From positions 1 to 6,628 of the forward strand of contig JANXQE010000032.1 of NCBI GenBank assembly GCA_025356925.1: a stretch of 6,628 nucleotides of DNA. The letters are read 5' to 3'. Position 1 is the first letter of the stretch. Each line of letters opens with the position of its first letter. Of the stretch, positions 1 to 5,979 are shown in pieces. A program made the translations under genes and the position numbers. Source of the DNA: Limisphaerales bacterium. GTDB taxonomy: Bacteria > Verrucomicrobiota > Verrucomicrobiia > Limisphaerales > UBA8199. The notes under the pieces are model-generated. The model was not told the DNA's origin, searched no databases, and saw nothing but the letters and a program-made list of their open reading frames with translations.

Positions 1-398
1 AGATTGAGCACATCGCCGATGAGTTGTTCCGGCCCGGCCTTAATTGGCTCCTGGATCAACCCGTGCACATGATTTTTGACGCGGCTCAACTCCGAAAGTT
101 GGTCACGCTCCGGCATGTTGTAGTGGATCACGCCCAATGCGCCGCTCAGCGCCATCGCAATCGCCATCCGCGACTCCGTCACCGTGTCCATATCCGAAGA
201 AATGATCGGGATGTTCAGATGCAAGCCCTCGGCCAGGTGCGTGTCCAATTGGGTCTCGCGCGGAAGCACCTCGGAATAGAGCGTCGCCAGGGTGACGTCG
301 TCGAACGTCAACCCGATGTTGTTGTAAGCCGGAAAAAAGGCGTCCGCTGGCTTGTAAAACTTTGAATCCAGACTCTCGAGCTCTTTAGACGGTGCCAT
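1..398 (-). CDS. guaB: IMP dehydrogenase, N-terminal part (cut by window edge)
   Basis: IMP dehydrogenase oxidises IMP to XMP with NAD+, the committed step of GMP synthesis in the cytosol. Only the first 132 codons are inside the window. Visible hallmarks are the start of the TIM barrel with GLTFDDVTLATLYSEVLP (about residues 29-46), LNIPIISSDMDTVTE (compare the family's SAAMDTVTE) and GALGVIHYNM (compare GGIGIIHKNM). These are followed by the run-in to the CBS-domain insert (VHGLIQEPIKAGPEQLIGDV). The catalytic cysteine loop lies beyond the left edge and cannot be checked. The ATG at 398 is taken as the start because the family's N-terminus begins shortly after it; no clear Shine-Dalgarno is seen. 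An in-frame TTG lies about 18 codons upstream, just after a TGA. The gene follows the decarboxylase on the same strand after a 62-bp gap, so co-transcription is possible, although no functional link is obvious. The family assignment is firm. Confidence 0.93.
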   Translation of the reverse strand, partial: MAPSKELESLDSKFYKPADAFFPAYNNIGLTFDDVTLATLYSEVLPRETQLDTHLAEGLHLNIPIISSDMDTVTESRMAIAMALSGALGVIHYNMPERDQLSELSRVKNHVHGLIQEPIKAGPEQLIGDVLN

Positions 399-460
399 GT
401 CGGAAAATGCCAGACCAACGCTTTGCTTGGCAAGCCGAAAGGCGACCAGCAAGCATCAAA

Positions 461-2098
461 TCAAATGCGCTTGGCCATCCTGGACGCTAGGCGATCCAGG
501 GCCGGGGACCGATCCAAAGGCGCCAGCCGGACGTCGAGCAAACAGAAGCTTTGGGTCCAGGCCTGGGCTTCGTTGAGCGCTTGGTCCAGTTCTTCTTCGG
601 TCTGAACCAGGAATCCGCGGCCGGCCCCCAAAACCTCGGGCAAACGGAAGTACTCCCAGGGCCAAACGTCGTTATACGGGCCATCCTGCATGTGGCGTTC
701 TGTGCCATACCCCTGGTTGTTCAAGACCACAACCACAGCATTGAGCTTGTAGCGCGCGATCGTAGCCAACTCCATGCCCGTCATCCGGAACGCCCCGTCG
801 CCCACCAGCACCAGCGGCCGGAGCTTTGGGTTAGCGAGTTGGGCACCCACGGAAGCGGGGACGGCAAAGCCCATGGACGTGTAGTAAGCGGGAGCCAGAA
901 ACTCGGTTCGCTCTCGAATGAACAGATCGGTTGCGCCAAATAAGGCGTCGCCCACATCCGAAATTACGACAGTGTTTTTCGACAGAAACCCGTTGAGGCG
1001 TTCGAACAGGCGCTTCACGCTCAAGCGGGTACCGCGCTTTCCAACCTGGAACGGCAATATTGGTTTGGGGCGCGGAATCCGCCCGGGAGCGCGCCGCCGC
1101 AACGCCGACCGGAGCAGGCCGCGGATGAAGTCTTTAAAGCGAACCTCCTCGTAAGTGTGATAGCGGATGGAAAGCTTTTCGCTGGTGGCGTAGATGCTGC
1201 GCGCCGGATCAAGCTGGGCGGTATAAATCCCAAGGTTGATGTCGGTCATGAAAGCCCCGAGCAGGATCACGCAGTCGCTGGCCTCAACGTATCGGCGCAC
1301 GTCATCGCGGCCCATCGCGCCTTCGTAGATACCGAGATATAAGGGATGCTGCTCCCCGATAACGGATTTTCCCAGCACGGTAGCGGCAACTGGGATGCCC
1401 GTATTCTCGACCAACCGCAGCACTAAGTCCTGCAGCCCGAATCGGTGCACTTCGACATCGGCCAGGATCACCGGTTTGCGAGCGCCGTCGATCATCTCGG
1501 TGGCCTCGGCGAGTGCGGCGCACAGGCTGTTGGGATCGCTGCGCTCATGAACCTCCAAAGTTCGGTGGTGTGGAATGCCCGGCACGAAAACCTGATCTCG
1601 CGGGAGTTCGACGTAAACCGGCCGCTTGTAGCGAAGCGCCGCGTGCAGGACGCGGTCGATTTCCTGGAACGCCGTCTGTGGATCGCTCAGAACTGTCGAC
1701 GCGATGGTGAGCTGATCGAACACCTTCTTTTGGGTGTCGAACTCACGGACTTTGTGGTGGAGCAACGGGTTTTTTTCGCGCTCTTTCATCCCGGGGGCGC
1801 CGCTGATGACGACCACCGGCGATTTTTCGGCAAAGGCTTCCGCGGTTGTGTTGGCTACCTTGAGACCGCCGACGCAATACGTGACACAGACTGCGCCCAG
1901 GCCGCGCACGCGCGCATAGGCGTCAGCGGCGAAACCTGCGCCCTGTTCATCGCAGGTGTTAATGATCCGGAGTTTGCTTTTGAAAAGCTGGTCGTAAAAA
2001 CCCAGCACATAGTCACCCGGTATCCCAAAAACGTGGCGCACGCCATGCCCGTAAAGCCGTTCGATGAGGTATTCGCCAATCGAAGGAGAGGTATTCAT
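461..2098 (-). CDS. ThDP-dependent 2-oxo-acid decarboxylase (pyruvate/indolepyruvate decarboxylase family)
   Basis: A thiamine-diphosphate enzyme of 545 residues, the usual length for pyruvate or indolepyruvate decarboxylase. It would cleave a 2-oxo acid to an aldehyde and CO2 in the cytosol. Using the ATG at 2098, the conserved residues fall where they do in yeast Pdc: Asp29 in GIPGD, the cofactor-activating Glu51 in NTCDEQGAGFAADAYARV, and the His-His pair at 114-115 in LLHHKV. The ThDP/Mg motif starts at GDG (433-435) and runs to NNQGYGTE, with the catalytic Glu at 467. The HH pair and the Glu after NNxGY separate decarboxylases from acetolactate synthase and pyruvate oxidase. The central domain (about 190-340) is the usual middle domain. 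The open frame extends to a GTG at 2119, but the ATG fits family numbering better. The substrate (pyruvate, indole- or phenylpyruvate, branched-chain oxo acid) cannot be read from sequence alone. The gene lies about 92 bp after the Ate-like gene, with a hairpin repeat between them. Confidence 0.92.
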   Translation of the reverse strand: MNTSPSIGEYLIERLYGHGVRHVFGIPGDYVLGFYDQLFKSKLRIINTCDEQGAGFAADAYARVRGLGAVCVTYCVGGLKVANTTAEAFAEKSPVVVISGAPGMKEREKNPLLHHKVREFDTQKKVFDQLTIASTVLSDPQTAFQEIDRVLHAALRYKRPVYVELPRDQVFVPGIPHHRTLEVHERSDPNSLCAALAEATEMIDGARKPVILADVEVHRFGLQDLVLRLVENTGIPVAATVLGKSVIGEQHPLYLGIYEGAMGRDDVRRYVEASDCVILLGAFMTDINLGIYTAQLDPARSIYATSEKLSIRYHTYEEVRFKDFIRGLLRSALRRRAPGRIPRPKPILPFQVGKRGTRLSVKRLFERLNGFLSKNTVVISDVGDALFGATDLFIRERTEFLAPAYYTSMGFAVPASVGAQLANPKLRPLVLVGDGAFRMTGMELATIARYKLNAVVVVLNNQGYGTERHMQDGPYNDVWPWEYFRLPEVLGAGRGFLVQTEEELDQALNEAQAWTQSFCLLDVRLAPLDRSPALDRLASRMAKRI

Positions 2099-2136
2099 TT
2101 GGCAAAGAAAGATTAGCACCGGTCACTGGCCGAGTC

Positions 2137-2173
2137 AAAACAACCTAGCTGGAAGCTGGAAGCTGGAAGGTTG
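2137..2173 (-). terminator. Possible weak intrinsic terminator or attenuator hairpin
   Basis: On the minus strand CAACCT (2173-2168) pairs with AGGTTG (2146-2141) around a 21-nt loop made exactly of three heptamer repeats, and is followed directly by TTTT (2140-2137). It lies just downstream of the Ate-like gene and upstream of the decarboxylase. The stem is only 6 bp and half AT, so full termination is doubtful. Partial attenuation or a role as a repeat element is equally possible. Confidence 0.35.
2147..2167. repeat. Three perfect tandem AGCTGGA heptamers
   Basis: Three perfect head-to-tail copies of AGCTGGA (TCCAGCT on the minus strand) fill the loop of the hairpin between the Ate-like and decarboxylase genes. 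Such short heptamers can change copy number by replication slippage. The array is intergenic, so a change would not shift a reading frame. Confidence 0.85.
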
Positions 2174-2190
2174 GAGTTGCACCCACCCAT

Positions 2191-2994
2191 TTAAGTCAAT
2201 CTTACCTTAAACGGACTGGCCGCGCCGATCTGAGCGAGATCGCAGTCGTAGAACGTGCTCCGGTATTCCTCGGCTTCCAACAGATGTTGAGGCTGATCCT
2301 GTTTGCCGCGCTGAATGAGGTGCTTCAGTTCCTTGAGGTTTTCCGACCAGCGCACCCCGTTGAAAAACTCCGCTCCGGTGAACTGGGTTTTGTAAAGCGC
2401 GTTTTCCAAATAGCACGACCCCAGGTACAAATAGCGAAAGCCGTGCTCGGCGAAATAAGCAACCGCGGAGGTCATCATGAACATGCCCAGGTTGCGGCTG
2501 TAGTAATTCAGATTGTAAAATGCGTAATAATAGTAGGCGAGTTGGTTTGGTTCGACGTATAAAGTCACGGTTCCAATTTCCTCGCCGGATCGCGCATCGG
2601 TAAAGACCAGGACGTGCGAAGTGATGGCGCCATCGAACAGCAGATCCAAGCGCTCGTAGGACATCACATCCTTTCCAAATTTGATGTCCGCGTAGGTCTT
2701 GAAAAACTCTCGCCGCGCCGGCGTATAGTCGAACTTGGCTTTCGGGAGCAAGACCGCATTGATACCTTCCCCCTTCCGGAGGATTCGTCGGTTTTCAGAT
2801 GAATGCGCAAATTTTTTCAAGTCAATTCGCACCTGTCGGCAAAGATAAAACCGGTCGAGCGAGCGCGACGACGGGAGAAAACCCTGGTTGAATAGGTCGC
2901 CCGCGGTTTCGCCAGCCTCGGGAAAAGCCCAGATGGCATAGGGGAAGATGTAGTGGCCGTAATCGGCTTTGGCCTCCGAAAAGAGGAGCTTCAT
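2191..2994 (-). CDS. Ate/Bpt-like aminoacyl-tRNA-protein transferase homologue (GNAT fold), divergent
   Basis: A 267-residue protein resembling bacterial arginyl/leucyl-tRNA-protein transferases (Ate/Bpt), which move an amino acid from aminoacyl-tRNA to a protein N-terminus in the N-degron pathway. The N-terminal half has GFLPSSRSLDRFYLCRQVRIDLKKF followed by SSENRRILRK (38-74), like the family's GFRRSG...Y...RV...F.PSRSQRR. The C-terminal half has NLGMFMMTSAVAYFAEHGFRYLYLGSCY (168-195) and YKTQFTGAEFFNGVRW (201-216), matching the family's SLGtyail..i...Ar..gL.YvYLGY and YK.rFrP.e...dGrW. One thing is odd: the usual Cys-rich motif (C..C.AC) is missing and only Cys52 remains in that area, so metal or Fe-S binding there is unlikely. 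Donor and target may therefore differ. The ATG at 2994 overlaps the racemase stop by four bases (ATGA), indicating translational coupling; no Shine-Dalgarno is seen. An acetyltransferase-like role of the GNAT fold is the main alternative. Confidence 0.75.
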   Translation of the reverse strand: MKLLFSEAKADYGHYIFPYAIWAFPEAGETAGDLFNQGFLPSSRSLDRFYLCRQVRIDLKKFAHSSENRRILRKGEGINAVLLPKAKFDYTPARREFFKTYADIKFGKDVMSYERLDLLFDGAITSHVLVFTDARSGEEIGTVTLYVEPNQLAYYYYAFYNLNYYSRNLGMFMMTSAVAYFAEHGFRYLYLGSCYLENALYKTQFTGAEFFNGVRWSENLKELKHLIQRGKQDQPQHLLEAEEYRSTFYDCDLAQIGAASPFKVRLT

Positions 2995-4142
2995 GTCAGA
3001 TAAATCCGGGGCAGCCTCGTCCGCCAGGCCGTCAGCACGTCGTAGGAAACCGATCCCCGCAGCTTTGCCACCTCGTGAACCGAGATCTCGGCCGCTGCCT
3101 GGCGGCCCATCATCACCGCTTCATCCCAAAGCTGTGCGGCTGGAATATCGGTGATGTCGACGGTGAGGGCGTCCATGGCGACGCCACCCACGAGCGGCGC
3201 ACGCTGCCCGTGAATCAGCGCGCAGCCCTGGTTGCGCACCCGCGGGAAACCGTCCCCATAGCCCAGCGGCAGGACGGCGATCCGGCGCCGGGAGGTGGCC
3301 GTAAAACGCATCCCATAGCCGACCGAGTCGCCTGGTTGCAGGCTCTGGATCGCCGCGATGCGAGCCTTGACCGACATCACTGGTTCAATCCCCGGAATCC
3401 TCCGGCAAACCGAAGAAGGAAAAACGCCCAACGGCAGGATCCCCAACCGGACCATGTCGAACTGGGCGTGCCGGAGATCCAGGAAGCCACCGCTGTTGCA
3501 GAGGTGACGCAGTTTGACCGCGATGCTGCGCCTGGTCATCTCGGCCAGCGCTTCGTTGAAACGGGCATATTGGAGATTGGCGAAAGTTTTATCGGCTTCA
3601 TCGGATTGCGCGAAGTGGCTCAGCACGCCTTCCAAGGCCAGTGATTTCGTCGCGCAGATCCGTTCCGCAAGCGCTCCGGCCTCGGTCCAAAGCACTCCAT
3701 AGCGGTTCATCCCGGTGTTGATCTTCAAGTGCACGGGCACTCGCGTTCCAGCGCGGGCAGCCAATTCCCCGAGCTTGTCCACGGTGCGAGGTTCGCTCAC
3801 ACAACAGGTGAGTTCGTGCTCAACACAGAATGGCAACTCGTTTTCCTGCCGGTCGCCTAAAAGCAAAAGCCGGCACTGCAACCCTCGGTCTCGCAGCGCG
3901 ATGGCCTCCTCCAAGGTGCTCAAGGCCAGAAAACTGGCTCCGCACTCAAGAGCCGTGCGCGCAACCGGCAATGCGCCGTGCCCATAGCCCTCGTCTTTCA
4001 CTACCGCAAGCACCTGTACGTCGTTGGGTTTATCTTGGTGGATCAACTCAAAATTCCGCCTCAGCTTTCGCAAGTCGATCTCGACCCAGGCAGGGCGAAG
4101 CGGAGAAGTTGTCTTCGGCCCCGGGCTGGGTTCGGTCACCAC
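2991..4142 (-). CDS. alr: Alanine racemase (PLP-dependent)
   Basis: Interconverts L- and D-alanine for peptidoglycan; cytosolic, normally a dimer. With the GTG at 4142 the protein is 383 residues, a normal length. Conserved points (this numbering): PLP lysine K49 in AVVKDEGYGHG (usual form AVVKANAYGHG), K140 and R147 in HLKINTGMNRYG, R232 in MVRLG, the second catalytic base Y276 in VGYGMRFTA, the GYGDGFPR motif, M323-D324 in GGVAMD, and the C-terminal VSYDV...RLPR. The frame stays open to an ATG at 4292, but those extra 50 codons are mostly a MITE-like repeat and overlap the end of the upstream gene by 22 bp, so they are rejected. A second GTG follows directly at 4139. A purine-rich AGGCGG (4158-4153) lies 10 nt upstream of the 4142 GTG and is partly formed by the repeat end. 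The DEG in the PLP loop is unusual and might tune specificity, but alanine is the default substrate. Confidence 0.92.
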   Translation of the reverse strand: MVTEPSPGPKTTSPLRPAWVEIDLRKLRRNFELIHQDKPNDVQVLAVVKDEGYGHGALPVARTALECGASFLALSTLEEAIALRDRGLQCRLLLLGDRQENELPFCVEHELTCCVSEPRTVDKLGELAARAGTRVPVHLKINTGMNRYGVLWTEAGALAERICATKSLALEGVLSHFAQSDEADKTFANLQYARFNEALAEMTRRSIAVKLRHLCNSGGFLDLRHAQFDMVRLGILPLGVFPSSVCRRIPGIEPVMSVKARIAAIQSLQPGDSVGYGMRFTATSRRRIAVLPLGYGDGFPRVRNQGCALIHGQRAPLVGGVAMDALTVDITDIPAAQLWDEAVMMGRQAAAEISVHEVAKLRGSVSYDVLTAWRTRLPRIYLT

Positions 4143-4156
4143 CTGTTGGCAACCGC

Positions 4157-4269
4157 CTGGCGCGCGGACATTCGTCTCCGCAGCTATTTCCGAGGATGGC
4201 AGGGTCTCAGGATTTCGCACATTCTCTTTCCGTTGCACGTTGCCGCGGACAGGAACGTCCGCGCGCCAG
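4157..4269. mobile_element. 113-bp MITE-like element with 28-bp imperfect terminal inverted repeats
   Basis: The left end (4157-4184) and the reverse complement of the right end (4242-4269) match at 24 of 28 positions; both begin CTGGCGCGCGGAC. Each end also folds on itself: GCGGA/TCCGC at 4164-4168 and 4177-4181, and GCGGAC/GTCCGC at 4245-4250 and 4257-4262. The 57-bp centre is less GC-rich and has no gene. The element takes up nearly all of the gap between the ATP-grasp stop (4271-4273) and the racemase GTG (4142). No convincing target-site duplication is visible. It may be a non-autonomous transposable element or a REP/BIME-like palindromic unit. In the transcript the ends could pair into a long stem that may affect mRNA stability or expression of the racemase. 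Confidence 0.7.
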
Positions 4270-4270
4270 T

Positions 4271-5545
4271 TTATGGGCTGCCCGGAGGCCATAGGCTCCG
4301 ACCGATGTCCGGCCGATAATAGCTGCCCAGGCTGCGGATCTTTCGGACGTTGGTATACGCCTGCGCGATTGCCGCCTCCATGGTCTGGCTGAAAGCGACC
4401 ACGTCCGCGATTCGATGGCCGGTGCTCCGCAGGGCACCCTCACTGTCACGAGCGACTTCGTTCCACCAGACATCACAGTCGAGCGGCTCGGTCACCTCAA
4501 CTGGTAATTGTGGGCCTCGAACCTGGACGTACGGATACCCGTACCCAGCCAGTGTCAGCGAGCAGCCGAATTCAAGACCATCCACAAAGCGCAAACCCAA
4601 CGGTTGGTTCTTCGCCGTTCGGAGCAAGACCTCGACTGGGTCGATGAGCATCCGCAGCAGCATCGCTCCCGAGGTGACTCCGATGCGGATATTGTACTCA
4701 ATCACATGCCACTTTTCCCCGCGCCGAACCGCCGTCACCTGGATCGGGCCATGGTAATTGACTTGGCGGAACCAGGGCCGCAGCGGGTGCAACAGCTCGC
4801 GGGCCAGCCCATATTTGTCGCCCGTGTCCCGTTCCACCAACCCGCCCAACGGCGCACCGGCAACAATTCCCAGGTTGCCGGCAAAGGCGCGTTTGTACTC
4901 CTGGTTGGTGACGAGCGAATGAATTTCGCCCCCGCTGACCAGAGCGATATGCCCAGCCTCGCAGCGACCGAGGTACTCCTGCATGAACACCCCTTCCGCA
5001 TAATCCACATGCTTTAGCCATGATCGCGTATCCCCCGGCGTTTCGCAAATAATGGTGTGGATCGGGCTGGTCGGTGAGCAAAACGGGTTTTTGAGAACAA
5101 ACGGCTGCGGATGACGTTCCAAAACGCTTTCGGCCTCTAACCGATTGCGAGCCACATAGGATTCAGGGAACGGGATCTTGAAATCCTGACAGAGCTGGCG
5201 CGCGAAATCCCGATCCCGTTCGATCTTCATCGCATCCCGCGTCGGGCAAAAGATGGGTACTCGTAGCCCCAGCAATTCCTCCGCCCACGGGGCCTGCGCC
5301 CAATCAATGGACATCGGCACGATTAAGCTGACGGACTTTTGCTCCACCAGGGTAGCCGGAGAAGCAACCTGGTCCGGCCGGAAAACGGGACCGACCAGGG
5401 ACGGAGGATAATGGGCGTAGCTACGCGTCAGGTAAGTGGAGACGTCGGCTCCGGCGTCCTTGAGGATTTGACCGGTGCTGTGAGCGAAAGCACCGACCCC
5501 CAAGACCAGAACGGAGAGGGCTTCCTTTGTTGCCGGGGCCTTCAC
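4271..5545 (-). CDS. PurD-like ATP-grasp ligase of uncertain substrate
   Basis: With the GTG at 5545 this is a 424-residue ATP-grasp protein, the same length class as phosphoribosylamine-glycine ligase (PurD). Such enzymes join a carboxylate to an amine through an acyl-phosphate, using ATP. Seen in order: an N-domain glycine loop VLVLGVGAFAHSTG (12-25, compare PurD GSGGREHA), CPTRDAMKIERDRDFARQL (100-118), the ATP-binding Lys152 in PFVLKNPFC, the hinge MQEYLG (188-193), EYKRAFAGNLG (216-226, compare QDHKR) and the Mg-binding IEYNIRIG (282-289, compare LEYNxRFGDPE). PurD's KADGLAAGKGV loop and its GDPE are replaced (GVTS follows RI), so the substrate may not be phosphoribosylamine. The frame is open up to an ATG at 5857, but residues coded before 5545 show no family likeness, while the GTG has AAGG 8 nt upstream. 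It is the first intact gene of the cluster and ends just before the MITE-like repeat. Automatic annotation may call it PurD or a D-Ala-D-Ala ligase relative. Confidence 0.8.
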   Translation of the reverse strand: MKAPATKEALSVLVLGVGAFAHSTGQILKDAGADVSTYLTRSYAHYPPSLVGPVFRPDQVASPATLVEQKSVSLIVPMSIDWAQAPWAEELLGLRVPIFCPTRDAMKIERDRDFARQLCQDFKIPFPESYVARNRLEAESVLERHPQPFVLKNPFCSPTSPIHTIICETPGDTRSWLKHVDYAEGVFMQEYLGRCEAGHIALVSGGEIHSLVTNQEYKRAFAGNLGIVAGAPLGGLVERDTGDKYGLARELLHPLRPWFRQVNYHGPIQVTAVRRGEKWHVIEYNIRIGVTSGAMLLRMLIDPVEVLLRTAKNQPLGLRFVDGLEFGCSLTLAGYGYPYVQVRGPQLPVEVTEPLDCDVWWNEVARDSEGALRSTGHRIADVVAFSQTMEAAIAQAYTNVRKIRSLGSYYRPDIGRSLWPPGSP

Positions 5546-5553
5546 GATCCGAG

Positions 5554-5557
5554 CCTT
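5554..5557 (-). promoter_or_regulatory. Shine-Dalgarno-like AAGG supporting the GTG start at 5545
   Basis: AAGG on the minus strand, 8 nt before the GTG of the ATP-grasp gene. It favours this start over the in-frame ATG at 5857, because family similarity also begins only after the GTG. Confidence 0.45.
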
Positions 5558-5911
5558 GGCTGAGGGAGGTAGCCACGATTGATCGACGGGTCCGTGAAGG
5601 GCGCACCGTTCGGGCAAGCGCCGAGGCGAATCAAGCTGAGCCGTTCTGTCATCACGAGAAAACCTAGCTGGTTCAAGAGCGCCGCGACAAGGGCAATTCG
5701 CTTCAGCGAGTCGAAGCAGCGGATCGGCAGCCGTGAAATCAGGTTGAAGCGGGTTTGTATTAATCAAGCCTGGGAGGATGCCGGGAAGGTGCCAGCGCGT
5801 TGAAGGAACGGGCGCAATGTGGCGCGACCGCTTGAGTGGCGCAGTCCGAATCGCCACGCGAAACCATATCGGGTGCTGTTCGGGTTCGACTCACAAGCTT
5901 GTGGAGAAACT

Positions 5912-5976
5912 GCGTTCTGACCGCGTTCTGGCCCCGGTTCACGATGCTGGCAGTTGAAATAAGTCGTTCTGACCCC
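5912..5976. repeat. Three CGTTCTGRCC-type direct repeats at the integrase breakpoint
   Basis: On the plus strand GCGTTCTGACC (5912-5922), GCGTTCTGGCCCC (5923-5935) and GTCGTTCTGACCCC (5963-5976) share CGTTCTGRCC. The last is preceded by TTGAAATAA (5955-5963) and ends about 4 bp from the point where integrase similarity stops. From memory, GTCGTTCTGACCCC-like strings occur next to REP-associated Y1 (IS200-like) transposase genes in several phyla. That link is unverified, and no transposase gene is present here. Confidence 0.5.
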
Positions 5977-5979
5977 ACT

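Larger units (their letters stand above)
5546..5979. other. Gene-free region between the integrase relic and the ATP-grasp gene
   Basis: About 430 bp. Frames are open on the minus strand through much of it, but the translations show no family likeness and look like chance reading of GC-rich DNA. The right part holds the CGTTCTGACC-type repeats. A small inverted repeat GCTTC/GAAGC lies at 5700-5717. The promoter of the downstream cluster is expected here, but no box pair is good enough to name. No attC-like or attI-like site was recognised. Confidence 0.5.

Noticed and set aside
1445..2116. Long plus-strand open frame (223 codons) opposite the decarboxylase
   Set aside because: It lies wholly antisense to a well-supported ThDP enzyme and shows no family motifs; it is a shadow of GC-rich coding sequence.
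2142..2152. The 11-mer AACCTAGCTGG occurs here and again at 5661-5671
   Set aside because: Only 11 bases are shared and the flanks differ, so a link between the two sites cannot be claimed from two copies.
3075..3644. Plus-strand open frame (189 codons) opposite the racemase
   Set aside because: It is antisense to alr, has a composition rich in Arg, His and Asp typical of a shadow frame, and has no recognisable domain.
4143..4292. Extra 50 codons at the N-terminus of the racemase frame (ATG at 4292)
   Set aside because: Most of it is the MITE-like repeat, it overlaps the ATP-grasp stop, and family similarity begins only after the GTG at 4142.
5700..5717. Small inverted repeat GCTTC/GAAGC with an 8-nt loop as a terminator or operator
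   Set aside because: The stem is only 5 bp, no T run follows, and such repeats are expected by chance in GC-rich DNA.
5546..5857. Extra 104 codons at the N-terminus of the ATP-grasp frame (ATG at 5857)
   Set aside because: The translation has no domain likeness and the protein has normal PurD length from the GTG at 5545, which has AAGG at a suitable distance.
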